Origin: Saprospiraceae bacterium
Lineage (GTDB): Bacteria > Bacteroidota > Bacteroidia > Chitinophagales > Saprospiraceae
DNA length: 64,000 nt
Direction: 5' to 3'
NCBI GenBank assembly: GCA_016714445.1
Contig: JADJNF010000008.1
Span: forward strand, 62,001 to 126,000
Positions within the stretch are counted from its first letter, which is position 1. Each line of letters begins with the position of its first letter. The notes beneath the pieces were generated by a model that saw only the letters and a list, made by a program, of their open reading frames with translations, did no database searches and was not told the origin of the DNA. Below are positions 1-13,983 of this stretch, piece by piece. The position numbers were made by a program, and so were the translations under genes.

Positions 1-3000
1 AACACCTGCCGGTAATCCGGTTGCTGTACCGATACCCGTGGCTCCTGTTGTCGTATGGGTGATGGCAGGGCTAAGTGCTGTATTGATACAAAGCGTTCTT
101 GCTGCGTTGCTCGTTACAGTTCTGTTTGGTGTTACGATGATCTGGCCCGTGGCATTTACCGTTCCACATCCCCCCGTCAATGGGATTGTATAGTTAAACG
201 TACCCGCTGCTGTAGGTGTACCACTGATGGTGATGGTATTGCTTGCCCATGCTGCTGTAACACCTGCCGGTAATCCGGTAGCTGTTCCGATACCTGTGGC
301 TCCTGTTGTGGCTTGTGTTCTGCTGATTGTTGTTCCGATACACAAGGTTGTATTTGCTACCGTGGCTGCTGTATTTATATTTACTATGATCTGACCCGTT
401 GCATTTACTGTTCCGCAGCCTCCGTTAATGGGATCGTATAGTTAAATGTGCCTGCTGCCGTAGGCGTACCGCTGATCGTGATCGTATTACTTGCCCATGC
501 TGCTGTAACACCTGCCGGTAATCCGGTAGCTGTTCCGATACCTGTGGCTCCTGTTGTCGTATGGGTGATGGCAGGGCTAAGTGCACTATTGATACACAAA
601 GTTCTTGCTGCGTTGCTCGTTACGGTATTATTTGGTGTTACAATGATCGTTCCTGTTGCATTTACCACTCCACAGCCTCCCGTTAATGGAATCGTGTATG
701 CAAATGTTCCCGCTGCTGTCGGCGTTCCACTGAATGTGATTACATTAGCCGCCCAACTTACTGTTACACCTGCCGGTAAACCGGTAGCTGTACCGATACC
801 TGTAGCTCCGGTTGTGGCTTGTGTTCTGCTGATTGTTGTTCCGATACACAAGGTTGTATTTGCTACCGTGGCTGCTGTATTTATATTTACTATGATCTGA
901 CCCGTTGCATTTACTGTTCCGCAGCCTCCCGTTAATGGGATCGTATAGTTAAATGTGCCTGCTGCCGTAGGCGTACCGCTGATCGTGATCGTATTACTTG
1001 CCCATGCTGCTGTAACACCTGCCGGTAATCCGGTTGCTGTTCCGATACCTGTGGCTCCTGTTGTCGTATGGGTGATGGCAGGGCTAAGTGCACTATTGAT
1101 ACAAAGTGTTCTTGCTGCGTTGCTCGTTACGGTATTATTTGGTGTTACAATGATCGTTCCTGTTGCATTTACTGTTCCGCATCCGCCCGATAATGGGATC
1201 GTATAGTTAAATGTTCCTGCTGCTGTAGGTGTACCACTGATGGTGATTGTATTTGCTGCCCATGTCGCTGTAACACCTGCCGGTAATCCGGTTGCTGTTC
1301 CGATGCCTGTGGCTCCGGTTGTCGTATGGGTGATGGCAGGGCTAAGTGCGCTATTAATACACAAAGTTCTCGCTGCGTTGCTCGTTACGGTATTATTTGG
1401 TGTTACGATGATCGTTCCCGTTGCATTTACCACTCCACAGCTTCCCGTCAATGGGATCGTATAGTTAAATGTTCCTGCTGCTGTCGGGGTTCCACTGATG
1501 GTGATCGTATTACTTGCCCATGCTGCTGTAACACCTGCCGGTAATCCGGTTGCTGTACCGATACCCGTGGCTCCTGTTGTCGTATGGGTGATGGCAGGGC
1601 TAAGTGCTGTATTGATACAAAGCGTTCTTGCTGCGTTGCTCGTTACAGTTCTGTTTGGTGTTACGATGATCTGGCCCGTGGCATTTACCGTTCCACATCC
1701 CCCGTCAATGGGATTGTATAGTTAAACGTACCCGCTGCTGTAGGTGTACCACTGATGGTGATGGTATTGCTTGCCCATGCTGCTGTAACACCTGCCGGTA
1801 ATCCGGTAGCTGTTCCGATACCTGTGGCTCCTGTTGTCGTATGGGTGATGGCAGGGCTAAGTGCACTATTGATACACAAAGTTCTTGCTGCGTTGCTCGT
1901 TACGGTATTATTTGGTGTTACAATGATCGTTCCTGTTGCATTTACCACTCCACAGCCTCCCGTTAATGGAATCGTGTATGCAAATGTTCCCGCTGCTGTC
2001 GGCGTTCCACTGAATGTGATTACATTACGCCCAACTTACTGTTACACCTGCCGGTAATCCGGTAGCTGTACCGATACCTGTAGCTCCGGTTGTGGCTTGT
2101 GTTCTGCTGATTGTTGTTCCGATACACAAGGTTGTATTTGCTACCGTGGCTGCTGTATTTATATTTACTATGATCTGACCCGTTGCATTTACTGTTCCGC
2201 AGCCTCCCGTTAATGGGATCGTATAGTTAAATGTGCCTGCTGCCGTAGGCGTACCGCTGATCGTGATCGTATTACTTGCCCATGCTGCTGTAACACCTGC
2301 CGGTAATCCGGTAGCTGTTCCGATACCTGTGGCTCCTGTTGTCGTATGGGTGATGGCAGGGCTAAGTGCACTATTGATACACAAAGTTCTTGCTGCGTTG
2401 CTCGTTACGGTATTATTTGGTGTTACAATGATCGTTCCTGTTGCATTTACCACTCCACAGCCTCCGTTAATGGAATCGTGTATGCAAATGTTCCCGCTGC
2501 TGTCGGCGTTCCACTGAATGTGATTACATTAGCCGCCCAACTTACTGTTACACCTGCCGGTAAACCGGTAGCTGTACCGATACCTGTAGCTCCGGTTGTG
2601 GCTTGTGTTCTGCTGATTGTTGTTCCGATACACAAGGTTGTATTTGCTACCGTGGCTGCTGTATTTATATTTACTATGATCTGACCCGTTGCATTTACTG
2701 TTCCGCAGCCTCCCGTTAATGGGATCGTATAGTTAAATGTGCCTGCTGCCGTAGGCGTACCGCTGATCGTGATCGTATTACTTGCCCATGCTGCTGTAAC
2801 ACCTGCCGGTAATCCGGTAGCTGTTCCGATACCTGTGGCTCCTGTTGTCGTATGGGTGATGGCAGGGCTAAGTGCACTATTGATACACAAAGTTCTTGCT
2901 GCGTTGCTCGTTACGGTATTATTTGGTGTTACAATGATCGTTCCTGTTGCATTTACCACTCCACAGCCTCCCGTTAATGGAATCGTGTATGCAAATGTTC

Positions 3001-6000
3001 CCGCTGCTGTCGGCGTTCCACTGAATGTGATTACATTAGCGCCCAACTTACTGTTACACCTGCCGGTAAACCGGTAGCTGTACCGATACCTGTAGCTCCG
3101 GTTGTGGCTTGTGTTCTGCTGATTGTTGTTCCGATACACAAGGTTGTATTTGCTACCGTGGCTGCTGTATTTATATTTACTATGATCTGGCCCGTGGCAT
3201 TTACCGTTCCACATCCCCCCGTCAATGGGATTGTATAGTTAAACGTACCCGCTGCTGTAGGTGTACCACTGATGGTGATGGTATTGCTTGCCCATGCTGC
3301 TGTAACACCTGCCGGTAATCCGGTAGCTGTTCCGATACCTGTGGCTCCTGTTGTCGTATGGGTGATGGCAGGGCTAAGTGCACTATTGATACACAAAGTT
3401 CTTGCTGCGTTGCTCGTTACGGTATTATTTGGTGTTACGATGATCGTTCCCGTTGCATTTACTGTTCCGCATCCGCCCGATAATGGGATCGTATAGTTAA
3501 ATGTGCCTGCTGCCGTAGGCGTACCGCTGATCGTGATCGTATTACTTGCCCATGCTGCTGTAACACCTGCCGGTAATCCGGTAGCTGTTCCGATACCTGT
3601 GGCTCCTGTTGTCGTATGGGTGATGGCAGGGCTAAGTGCACTATTGATACACAAAGTTCTTGCTGCGTTGCTCGTTACGGTATTATTTGGTGTTACAATG
3701 ATCGTTCCTGTTGCATTTACCACTCCACAGCCTCCCGTCAATGGGATCGTATAGTTAAATGTTCCTGCTGCCGTAGGCGTACCGCTGATGGTGATCGTAT
3801 TACTTGCCCATGCTGCTGTAACACCTGCCGGTAATCCGGTTGCTGTACCGATACCCGTGGCTCCGGTTGTCGTATGGGTGATGGCAGGGCTAAGTGCTGT
3901 ATTGATACAAAGCGTTCTTGCTGCGTTGCTCGTTACTGTTCTGTTTGGTGTTACGATGATCGTTCCTGTTGCATTTACCACTCCACAGCCTCCCGTTAAT
4001 GGAATCGTGTATGCAAATGTTCCCGCTGCTGTCGGCGTTCCACTGAATGTGATTACATTAGCCGCCCAACTTACTGTTACACCTGCCGGTAAACCGGTAG
4101 CTGTACCGATACCTGTAGCTCCGGTTGTGGCTTGTGTTCTGCTGATTGTTGTTCCGATACACAAAGTTGTATTTGCTACCGTTGCTGCTGTATTTATATT
4201 TACTATAATCTGACCCGTTGCATTTACTGTTCCGCAGCTCCCGTTAATGGGATCGTATAGTTAAATGTGCCTGCTGCCGTAGGCGTACCGCTGATCGTGA
4301 TCGTATTACTTGCCCATGCTGCTGTAACACCTGCCGGTAATCCGGTAGCTGTTCCGATACCTGTGGCTCCTGTTGTCGTATGGGTGATGGCAGGGCTAAG
4401 TGCACTATTGATACAAAGTGTTCTTGCTGCGTTGCTCGTTACGGTATTATTTGGTGTTACAATGATCGTTCCTGTTGCATTTACTGTTCCGCATCCGCCC
4501 GATAATGGGATCGTATAGTTAAATGTTCCTGCTGCTGTAGGCGTACCGCTGATGGTGATTGTATTTGCTGCCCAAGCTGCTGTAACACCTGCCGGTAATC
4601 CGGTTGCTGTTCCGATACCTGTGGCTCCTGTTGTCGTATGGGTGATGGCAGGGCTAAGTGCTCTATTGATACACAAAGTTCTCGCTGCGTTGCTCGTTAC
4701 GGTATTATTTGGTGTTACGATGATCGTTCCCGTTGCATTTACCACTCCACAGCTTCCCGTCAATGGGATCGTATAGTTAAATGTTCCTGCTGCTGTCGGG
4801 GTTCCACTGATGGTGATCGTATTACTTGCCCATGCTGCTGTAACACCTGCCGGTAATCCGGTTGCTGTACCGATGCCCGTGGCTCCTGTTGTCGTATGGG
4901 TGATGGCAGGGCTAAGTGCTGTATTGATACAAAGCGTTCTTGCTGCGTTGCTCGTTACAGCTTTTGGTGTTACGATGATCTGGCCCGTGGCATTTACCGT
5001 TCCACATCCCCCGTCAATGGGATTGTATAGTTAAACGTCCGCTGCTGTAGGTGTACCACTGATGGTGATGGTATTGCTTGCCCAGCTGCTGTAACACCTG
5101 CCGGTAATCCGGTAGCTGTACCAATGCCTGTGGCCCTGTTGTCATGGGTGATGGCAGGGCTAAGGCGCTATTGATACAAAGTGTTCTCGCTGCATTACTC
5201 GTTACAGTTCTGTTTGGTGTTACGATGATCTGGCCCGTGGCATTTACCGTTCCACATCCTCCTGTTAATGGGATCGTATAGTTAAATGTTCCCGCTGCTG
5301 TAGGTGTACCACTGATAGTGATCGTATTTGCTGCCCATGCTGCTGTAACACCTGCCGGTAATCCGGTTGCTGTTCCGATGCCTGTGGCTCCGGTTGTCGT
5401 ATGGGTGATGGCAGGGCTAAGTGCTGTATTGATACAAAGCGTTCTCGCTGCGTTGCTCGTTACGGTATTATTTGGTGTTACGATGATCGTTCCCGTTGCA
5501 TTTACCACTCCACAGCCTCCCGTCAATGGGATCGTATAGTTAAATGTTCCTGCTGCCGTAGGCGTACCGCTGATCGTGATCGTATTACTTGCCCATGCTG
5601 CTGTAACACCTGCCGGTAAGCCGGTTGCTGTTCCGATACCCGTGGCTCCTGTTGTCGTATGGGTGATGGCAGGGCTAAGTGCTGTATTGATACAAAGCGT
5701 TCTTGCTGCGTTGCTCGTTACGGTATTATTTGGTGTTACAATGATCGTTCCTGTTGCATTTACCACTCCACAGCCCCCGTTAATGGAATCGTGTATGCAA
5801 ATGTTCCCGCTGCTGTCGGCGTTCCACTGAATGTGATTACATTAGCCGCCCAACTTACTGTTACACCTGCCGGTAAACCGGTAGCTGTACCGATACCTGT
5901 AGCTCGGTTGTGGCTTGTGTTCTGCTGATTGTTGTTCCGATACACAAGGTTGTATTTGCTACCGTGGCTGCTGTATTTATATTTACTATGATCTGACCCG

Positions 6001-9000
6001 TTGCATTTACTGTTCCGCAGCCTCCCGTTAATGGGATCGTATAGTTAAATGTGCCTGCTGCCGTAGGCGTACCGCTGATCGTGATCGTATTACTTGCCCA
6101 TGATGCTGTAACACCTGCCGGTAATCCGGTAGCTGTTCCGATACCCGTGGCTCCTGTTGTCGTATGGGTGATGGCAGGGCTAAGTGCTGTATTGATACAA
6201 AGCGTTCTTGCTGCGTTGCTCGTTACGGTATTATTTGGTGTTACGATGATCGTTCCCGTTGCATTTACTGTTCCGCATCCGCCCGATAATGGGATCGTAT
6301 AGTTAAATGTGCCTGCTGCTGTAGGTGTACCACTGATAGTGATCGTATTTGCTGCCCATGCTGCTGTAACACCTGCCGGTAATCCGGTTGCTGTTCCGAT
6401 GCCTGTGGCTCCGGTTGTCGTATGGGTGATGGCAGGGCTAAGTGCTGTATTGATACAAAGCGTTCTCGCTGCGTTGCTCGTTACAGTTCTGTTTGGTGTT
6501 ACGATGATCGTTCCCGTTGCATTTACCACTCCACAGCCTCCCGTCAATGGGATCGTATAGTTAAATGTTCCTGCTGCCGTAGGCGTACCGCTGATGGTGA
6601 TCGTATTACTTGCCCATGCTGCTGTAACACCTGCCGGTAATCCGGTTGCTGTTCCGATACCTGTGGCTCCGGTTGTCGTATGGGTGATGGCAGGGCTAAG
6701 TGCTGTATTGATACAAAGCGTTCTTGCTGCGTTGCTCGTTACGGTATTATTTGGTGTTACAATGATCGTTCCTGTTGCATTTACCACTCCACAGCCTCCC
6801 GTTAATGGAATCGTGTATGCAAATGTTCCCGCTGCTGTCGGCGTTCCACTGAATGTGATTACATTAGCCGCCCAACTTACTGTTACACCTGCCGGTAAAC
6901 CGGTAGCTGTACCGATACCTGTAGCTCCGGTTGTGGCTTGTGTTCTGCTGATTGTTGTTCCGATACACAAGGTTGTATTTGCTACCGTGGCTGCTGTATT
7001 TATATTTACTATGATCTGACCCGTTGCATTTACTGTTCCGCAGCCTCCCGTTAATGGGATCGTATAGTTATATGTGCCTGCTGCCGTCGGCGTACCGCTG
7101 ATGGTGATTGTATTTGCTGCCCATGTCGCTGTAACACCTGCCGGTAATCCGGTAGCTGTTCCGATACCCGTGGCTCCTGTTGTCGTATGGGTGATGGCAG
7201 GGCTAAGTGCACTATTGATACACAAAGTTCTTGCTGCGTTGCTCGTTACGGTATTATTTGGTGTTACGATGATCGTTCCCGTTGCATTTACTGTTCCGCA
7301 TCCGCCCGATAATGGGATCGTATAGTTAAATGTTCCTGCTGCCGTAGGCGTACCGCTGATGGTGATTGTATTTGCTGCCCATGTCGCTGTAACACCTGCC
7401 GGTAATCCGGTTGCTGTACCAATGCCTGTGGCTCCGGTTGTCGTATGGGTGATGGCAGGGCTAAGTGCTGTATTGATACAAAGCGTTCTCGCTGCGTTGC
7501 TCGTTACGGTATTATTTGGTGTTACGATGATCGTTCCCGTTGCATTTACCACTCCACAGCTTCCCGTCAATGGGATCGTATAGTTAAATGTTCCTGCTGC
7601 CGTAGGCGTACCGCTGATGGTGATTGTATTGCTTGCCCATGCTGCTGTAACACCTGCCGGTAATCCGGTTGCTGTTCCGATACCTGTGGCTCCGGTTGTC
7701 GTATGGGTGATGGCAGGGCTAAGTGCTGTATTGATACAAAGCGTTCTTGCTGCGTTGCTCGTTACGGTATTATTTGGTGTTACGATGATCGTTCCCGTTG
7801 CATTTACTGTTCCACATCCTCCCGTTAATGGGATAGTATAGTTAAACGTTCCCGCTGCTGTTGGAGTACCACTTATCGTAATTGTATTCGATGCCCATGC
7901 CGCTGTAACTCCGGCTGGTAGGCCTGTTGCTGTTCCTATGCCGGTCGCTCCCGTCGTCGTTCGTGCAATTGTTGGGCTTAATGCCGTATTGATACACAAC
8001 GTTCTTGTCGTTGTACTGCTTACTGTATTAATGTTTACAATTATAGTACCTGTGGCATTTGCCGTTCCACATCCTCCCGTTAATGGGATCGTATAGTTAA
8101 ATGTTCCTGCTGCCGTAGGCGTACCACTGATCGTGATCGTATTACTTGCCCATGCTGCAGTTACACCTGCCGGTAATCCGGTCGCTGTTCCGATACCTGT
8201 GGCTCCTGTTGTCGTATGGGTGATAGCAGGGCTAAGTGCGCTATTAATACACAAAGTTCTCGCTGCGTTGCTCGTTACAGTTCTGTTTGGTGTTACGATG
8301 ATCGTTCCCGTTGCATTTACTGTTCCACATCCTCCCGTTAATGGGATAGTATAGTTAAACGTTCCCGCTGCTGTTGGAGTACCACTTATCGTAATTGTAT
8401 TCGATGCCCATGCCGCTGTAACTCCCGCTGGTAGGCCTGTTGCTGTTCCTATGCCGGTCGCTCCCGTCGTCGTTCGTGTAATTGTTGGGCTTAATGCCGT
8501 ATTGATACACAACGTTCTTGTCGTTGTACTGCTTACTGTATTAATGTTTACAATTATAGTACCTGTGGCATTTGCCGTTCCACATCCTCCCGTTAATGGG
8601 ATCGTATAGTTAAATGTTCCTGCTGCCGTAGGCGTACCACTGATCGTGATCGTATTACTTGCCCATGCTGCTGTAACACCTGCCGGTAATCCGGTCGTTG
8701 TTCCGATACCTGTGGCTCCTGTTGTCGTATGGGTGATAGCAGGGCTAAGTGCGCTATTAATACACAAAGTTCTCGCTGCGTTGCTCGTTACAGTTCTGTT
8801 TGGTGTTACGATGATCGTTCCCGTTGCATTTACTGTTCCACATCCTCCCGTTAATGGGATAGTATAGTTAAACGTTCCCGCTGCTGTTGGAGTACCACTT
8901 ATCGTAATTGTATTCGATGCCCATGCCGCTGTAACACCTGCCGGTAATCCGGTAGCTGTTCCGATGCCTGTGGCTCCTGTTGTCGTATGCGTGATGGCAG

Positions 9001-10095
9001 GGCTAAGTGCACTATTGATACATAGTGTTCTCGCTGCATTGCTCGTTACTGTTCTGTTTGGTGTTACGATGATCTGGCCCGTCGCATTTGCCGTTCCACA
9101 GCCTCCTGTCAATGGGATCGTATAGTTAAATGTTCCAGCTGCTGTCGGCGTACCACTGATGGTGATTGTATTGCTTGCCCATGTCGCTGTAACACCTGCC
9201 GGTAATCCGGTCGCTGTACCGATACCTGTGGCTCCTGTCGTTGTATGGGTAATCGCCGGGCTCAATGCCGTATTAATACACAAAGTTCTTGCAGCATTGC
9301 TTGTTACTGTTCTGTTTGGTGTTACGATGATCGTTCCCGTTGCATTTACTGTTCCACATCCTCCCGTTAATGGGATAGTATAGTTAAACGTTCCCGCTGC
9401 TGTTGGAGTACCACTTATCGTAATTGTATTCGATGCCCATGCCGCTGTAACTCCGGCTGGTAGGCCTGTTGCTGTTCCTATGCCGGTCGCTCCCGTCGTC
9501 GTTCGTGTAATTGTTGGGCTTAATGCCGTATTGATACACAACGTTCTTGTCGTTGTACTGCTTACTGTATTAATGTTTACAATTATAGTACCTGTGGCAT
9601 TTGCCGTTCCACATCCTCCCGTTAATGGGATCGTATAGTTAAATGTTCCTGCTGCTGTTGGCGTACCGCTGATAGTGATCGTATTACTTGCCCATGATGC
9701 TGTAACACCTGCCGGTAATCCGGTCGCTGTTCCGATACCTGTGGCTCCTGTTGTCGTATGGGTGATGGCAGGGCTAAGTGCGCTATTAATACACAAAGTT
9801 CTCGCTGCGTTGCTCGTTACAGTTCTGTTTGGTGTTACGATGATCGTTCCTGTTGCATTTACCGTTCCGCAGCCTCCCGTCAACGGGATCGTATAGTTAA
9901 ATGTTCCCGCTGCTGTTGGAGTACCACTTATCGTAATTGTATTCGATGCCCATGCCGCTGTAACACCTGCCGGTAATCCGGTAGCTGTTCCGATGCCTGT
10001 GGCTCCTGTTGTCGTATGCGTGATGGCAGGGCTAAGTGCACTATTGATACATAGTGTTCTTGCTGCGTTGCTCGTTACGGTATTATTTGGTGTTA
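1..10095 (-). repeat. Tandem array of about 39 units of 255-258 bp inside the adhesin
   Basis: Each unit encodes about 85-86 residues with invariant blocks TGATGIGTATGLPAGVT, TPTAAGTFNYTIPL and GCG-VNATG. Three unit classes are visible. Class A starts NTVTSNAARTLCIN. Class B starts NTVSSTTTRTLCIN and is one codon shorter. Class C starts NTAATVANTTLCIG and has TFAYTIPL. Between about 7.8 and 9.9 kb, A and B alternate, giving a 513-516 bp higher-order period. Nucleotide identity between units is very high. Confidence 0.93.
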
Positions 10096-13000
10096 CGGTA
10101 ACAATATTTGCCCCTGATGTAACACTGCCACAATTATTGCCACTCCTCGTGGCAATCACCCGATATCGTGTAGTTGTTGTCAAAACAGGCGTTGTGTAAC
10201 TTGCACTTGTTGCACCGGATATATTTGTCCAAGTCGCGCCATCCGGGCTTGACTGCCATTGATACGTAATCGTTCCGGTACCTCCACTTACCACACTGGA
10301 AACCGTAGCTGTACCGCCAGTACATATAGTAACTCCGGCACTGACACTTACCGTGTGTTGTGCCACAACTGTGACAATGGCTACATTTGAAACAGCCTGT
10401 CCACATCCTACTCCCGAAGCATCGACCAAAACCCGGTAGTGGGTGGTTGATGTAAGTGCCGGTGTGGTATAAGAAGTACCTGTAGCCCCGGATATATTGG
10501 TCCAGGTGGTGCCATTTGGACTTGACTGCCATTGATAGGTTAAACCTGGTGTGCCACCTGTTGCGGCAACACTCATCGTAAGGACTCCACCAGAACAAAT
10601 CGTCGCTCCTACAGGATGTGTTGTGACAGAAGGATCAGCGACAACGGTAACAATCCTGGTATTGCTTGTAGCTGTACCACAGCCTGTACCTGAATAAGTA
10701 GCTAAAACCCTGTAATGAGTGGTTACGGTAAGAGCAGGAGTAGTATAAGAAGAACTTGTCGCTCCACTAATATTTGTCCAGGTTGTTCCATTCGGACTGC
10801 TTTGCCATTGGTAGGTAACACTACCAAAACCTCCTGACACAGAAGTGGTCATAGCCACCGTACCACCTGAACAGATTGTTGAGTTGGCTCCTGTGATGGA
10901 AATAGTCGGTAGGGCATTTATGACAGCAGAAACTGCTGTTCTTGTTTCACTTGCACAAACACCAACAGTACATCCAACATAATAAACTGTTGTTGCAGAA
11001 AGTGATGGAGTTGTAAAACTTGTACCTGTACCAAGACTTACCTGACTGGAAGGGCTTGAATACCAATGTATGGTACCTCCGCTACATCCACCGGCAGTCA
11101 GTGTTATGGTACCTGTTCCGCATCTTTCACCATTTACCGCTGTAGGCGGAGATGGCAATGTAGTACATGAAGGCGGTGGGCAGTTTGAACAATTGCCTTT
11201 TGAACCTGCATTAAAATTTTGAGTAACCTGCGTCCCGTTAAGTGCCTGGTTGTAAATCGTTACGCCATATAAAGTTCCTAACCAGGTACGGTCATTACTT
11301 TGTTCATTACCTAAGTGTAAGGCAAATTCTGACCAATTGGAAAAATTACCAGCCAATGTCCATGTACCATTCTGTACCCCATTGATATAAAATCTTTCGA
11401 CCCCTGAAGCATCCCGGGTAAAGACTAAATGTGTAAGATTTGTTGTGGCTGTATTGGCTGTTGTAACACGTTCTGGGAGTCCATTTGAGTCCCATGCAGC
11501 AGAATGACGGGTTCTTTGTGCCCATATAGTTCCTGCTCCACCAGATCCCTGACCCATGAGAAAATTACGATTGCTTACATCTGATGACATGGAAACAATC
11601 CTGGCAGGCCCATTTTGGGTTGTATTTGCTGCCTGAACCCAAGCTTCAACAGTCATGGCATTTGTAGCCTGAAGTGCTGTTCTTATTTTTGTAGCATTGC
11701 CACTTGATGATATTCTGGTTGCAGTATTTATTCGCAATCCACAACCTGCCACCCAAGTGGTATTAGCAGGATTTTGTATCGTAAGATTGAGTGGTGTTCC
11801 ATTTCCTGAAATATCATTTACGACAGCCCCTGTACCCTCCGAAAAGTCATATTTTGCTATAACACCTGACGATACCTGACCTGAACAACAAGTAGGGGCC
11901 ACATCTACTGTGGCTGTAGCTGTAGCAGAACACCCACTATTGGTAACAGTCACGGTATAGGCCGTTGTAACTGAAGGGCTCACCGTAATGGCAGCCGACG
12001 TAGCACCTGTACTCCATAGATAAGTACCACCTCCTGACGCAGTAAGTGTTGTAGTGGTATTACCAACACATACATTTAGATTTCCTGAAATATTCGGTGA
12101 TATGTTCTGAATTGTGGCAATTGCTGCTATTCTCGTACTCTCACAATCGGACTGGAAGCAAGATGCATAATAAGTAGTTGTAGATGATAATGACGGAGTT
12201 GTAAAACTCGATCCTGTTCCTAATATAGTTCCTCCTGAAGGCGAATCATACCATCTGATGGTACCTCCTGCGCACCCGGCAGCCGTAAGAGTCAGCGAGC
12301 CCGGACCGCAGCGACTTGCACCAGTAGTGGAAGGTGCAGATGGCGGATTGGGACATATACAAATAGCCTCAGCATTGACGGCCGCGGCAACCACATAAGA
12401 TTGACCACTAACACTTTGACCATTTTGATACCCTCTCGTATCAATTTCTACGGTAACAGCGTTAATATTGGCAGGTACGTTATTTAATATAACATTTACA
12501 ATATTCAAACAACAGCTGCCCAATGAGGCATCCGGACCATAAATAAAAGTAGTATTGGTAACCGTTCCTGCCGTTGCAGTCATTTTTAAATATCTGCCAT
12601 CATTTGTCAATTCAGAAATCGGTACTTTCATTGTAATATTTCTGGCTGTGGTGGCTGTAGGAATAGGTACTGAAAAGGTTCTAATATTATTATAACCTGA
12701 TATATCTGTATATACACCTGTACTCTGGGTATTTCCGGATGAATTTCTATGGACATAAGCTACTACAGACTGAAGATTACAATTATGCGTATTATCTGTG
12801 TAAGTAATCACTGATGTTGCCGGTATTACGGCCCTATACACCCATACAGAATTACTGAAACTCAGGGATATTCTTGGAGCTACATAAGGATTATTGGCGG
12901 CATCTCTGAAAGTAATTGAGCTTCCTGGGTTGTTATCTTTATAGACCGCTTCAACATAAATATTGTTTATATTACCTGTGTTTGAAATATTGATCGTGGT

Positions 13001-13651
13001 ATTGGCCTGACATTGTCTTCCAAAACCCAATAAATCAACACTTTTGCCATCAGTACAAGTAAAATTCCAGTTTTGCATAGGACTTGGACACACTTCTCTT
13101 ACGACAACATTGTCAATCCAAGTGGTTGCATTATTTAGACCTAATAAAAAATTTATGGTTGAGTTAGTTGTGGTTACGTTTGAAGTGAAGTAATAAGTAA
13201 TCGTTTGAGTAGATGTGGTTAAACCGAATTCACTGTACTGAAAAGAACTCCATCCATTATTGATATCCTGAAAAGTAACACCTATTGTTTTATTATAACT
13301 TGCTTTGGCCATAAAACTGACCTCATATAATTTCCCAGTCTGTATAGATAGGTTTGATTGGTACATTCCCAAATGCCATATATTTCCAGTTGAGTTTGTG
13401 ATGTTGATTCTTCCGGAATTGACCCCTGATAACTGAGAAGAATTATCTAAAGTAAAAAATCCTGACGCGCCGGAGTTATTGTAATAATTCCAAGGCGAAC
13501 TACCAGAGTTAAACTCATTGTTTGTAACGAGATTGTTGCATGCATACGAATCAATATTACTTAAAAGAAGTAATCCCATAACTAAAGAGTTATAGAAAAA
13601 ACTTTTAAAATCGGCAATAAAACAACATGAAAAGTAATATCCTTCTTTCAT
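1..13651 (-). CDS. Giant modular repeat adhesin, N-terminal part (continues past left edge; frameshifted)
   Basis: The gene reads right to left from ATG at 13651 and has no C-terminus in the window. Residues 1-38 contain a hydrophobic stretch ending SYA/CNN, a plausible signal peptide. Next come a CBM4/9-like region (about 40-190), a roughly 230-residue module also found in the protein at 28404-39458 (about 195-430), an Ig-like WYDSP domain, a PKD-like domain, a LamG/concanavalin-like domain (about 587-817), another WYSSP domain and three YQWQSSP Ig-like repeats (about 910-1185). From residue 1186 on there are only 86-residue repeats. The frame is open from 13651 to about 5900. It then breaks near 5905, 5775, 5165-5005, 4965, 4235, 3035, 2465, 2030, 1690 and 420, each a small deletion relative to sister repeats. 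A role in adhesion or matrix formation, and T9SS export by analogy with the two neighbouring giants, is inferred. The missing C-terminus should carry the sorting domain. Confidence 0.8.
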
Positions 13652-13983
13652 ACAACGGAATTTTTGGGCATTTTTAAAATAAGAAGGTAATCTTCAATTA
13701 AACAAATGAAGAAGTCATTATTTGATGAAAAATATAAAACATCAAAGCCAAATTTGGTATTATGTTTCTTATCATTTCTACAATCAATTTCTTTCGGGAG
13801 AGTGAAAGTTGTGTGAATTAGAAAAAGTGAATTTATAGAACATTCAAAAGAGTCTGAAGATAATTTGGTTGAAATTCTAAGAAAAATGTTAACAATATTC
13901 AAAAAAGACATTGAAACATATTTATATAAAAATATGCATAAACTTATTGTCAATAATTTATTCTTTACTTCCAACATGAACAT
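13648..13983 (-). CDS. Small hypothetical ORF overlapping the adhesin start
   Basis: A 111-codon frame whose stop overlaps the adhesin ATG in an ATGA arrangement. The product has one N-terminal hydrophobic stretch and no motif I recognise. Composition is AT-rich with low-complexity stretches, so it may be a chance ORF in the adhesin's upstream region. The ATGA overlap is the only argument for translational coupling. Confidence 0.2.
   Translation of the reverse strand: MFMLEVKNKLLTISLCIFLYKYVSMSFLNIVNIFLRISTKLSSDSFECSINSLFLIHTTFTLPKEIDCRNDKKHNTKFGFDVLYFSSNNDFFICLIEDYLLILKMPKNSVV

Noticed and set aside
448..9976. Many plus-strand frames of 70-150 codons across the first 10 kb (MPAAVGVPLIV, MGDGRAKC types)
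   Set aside because: They are antisense shadows of the 258-bp repeat and recur with its period. The minus-strand frame explains them.
1..10095. The 258-bp array as a CRISPR or satellite DNA
   Set aside because: Unit length, coding capacity and codon-scale variation show a protein repeat, not spacers or non-coding satellite.
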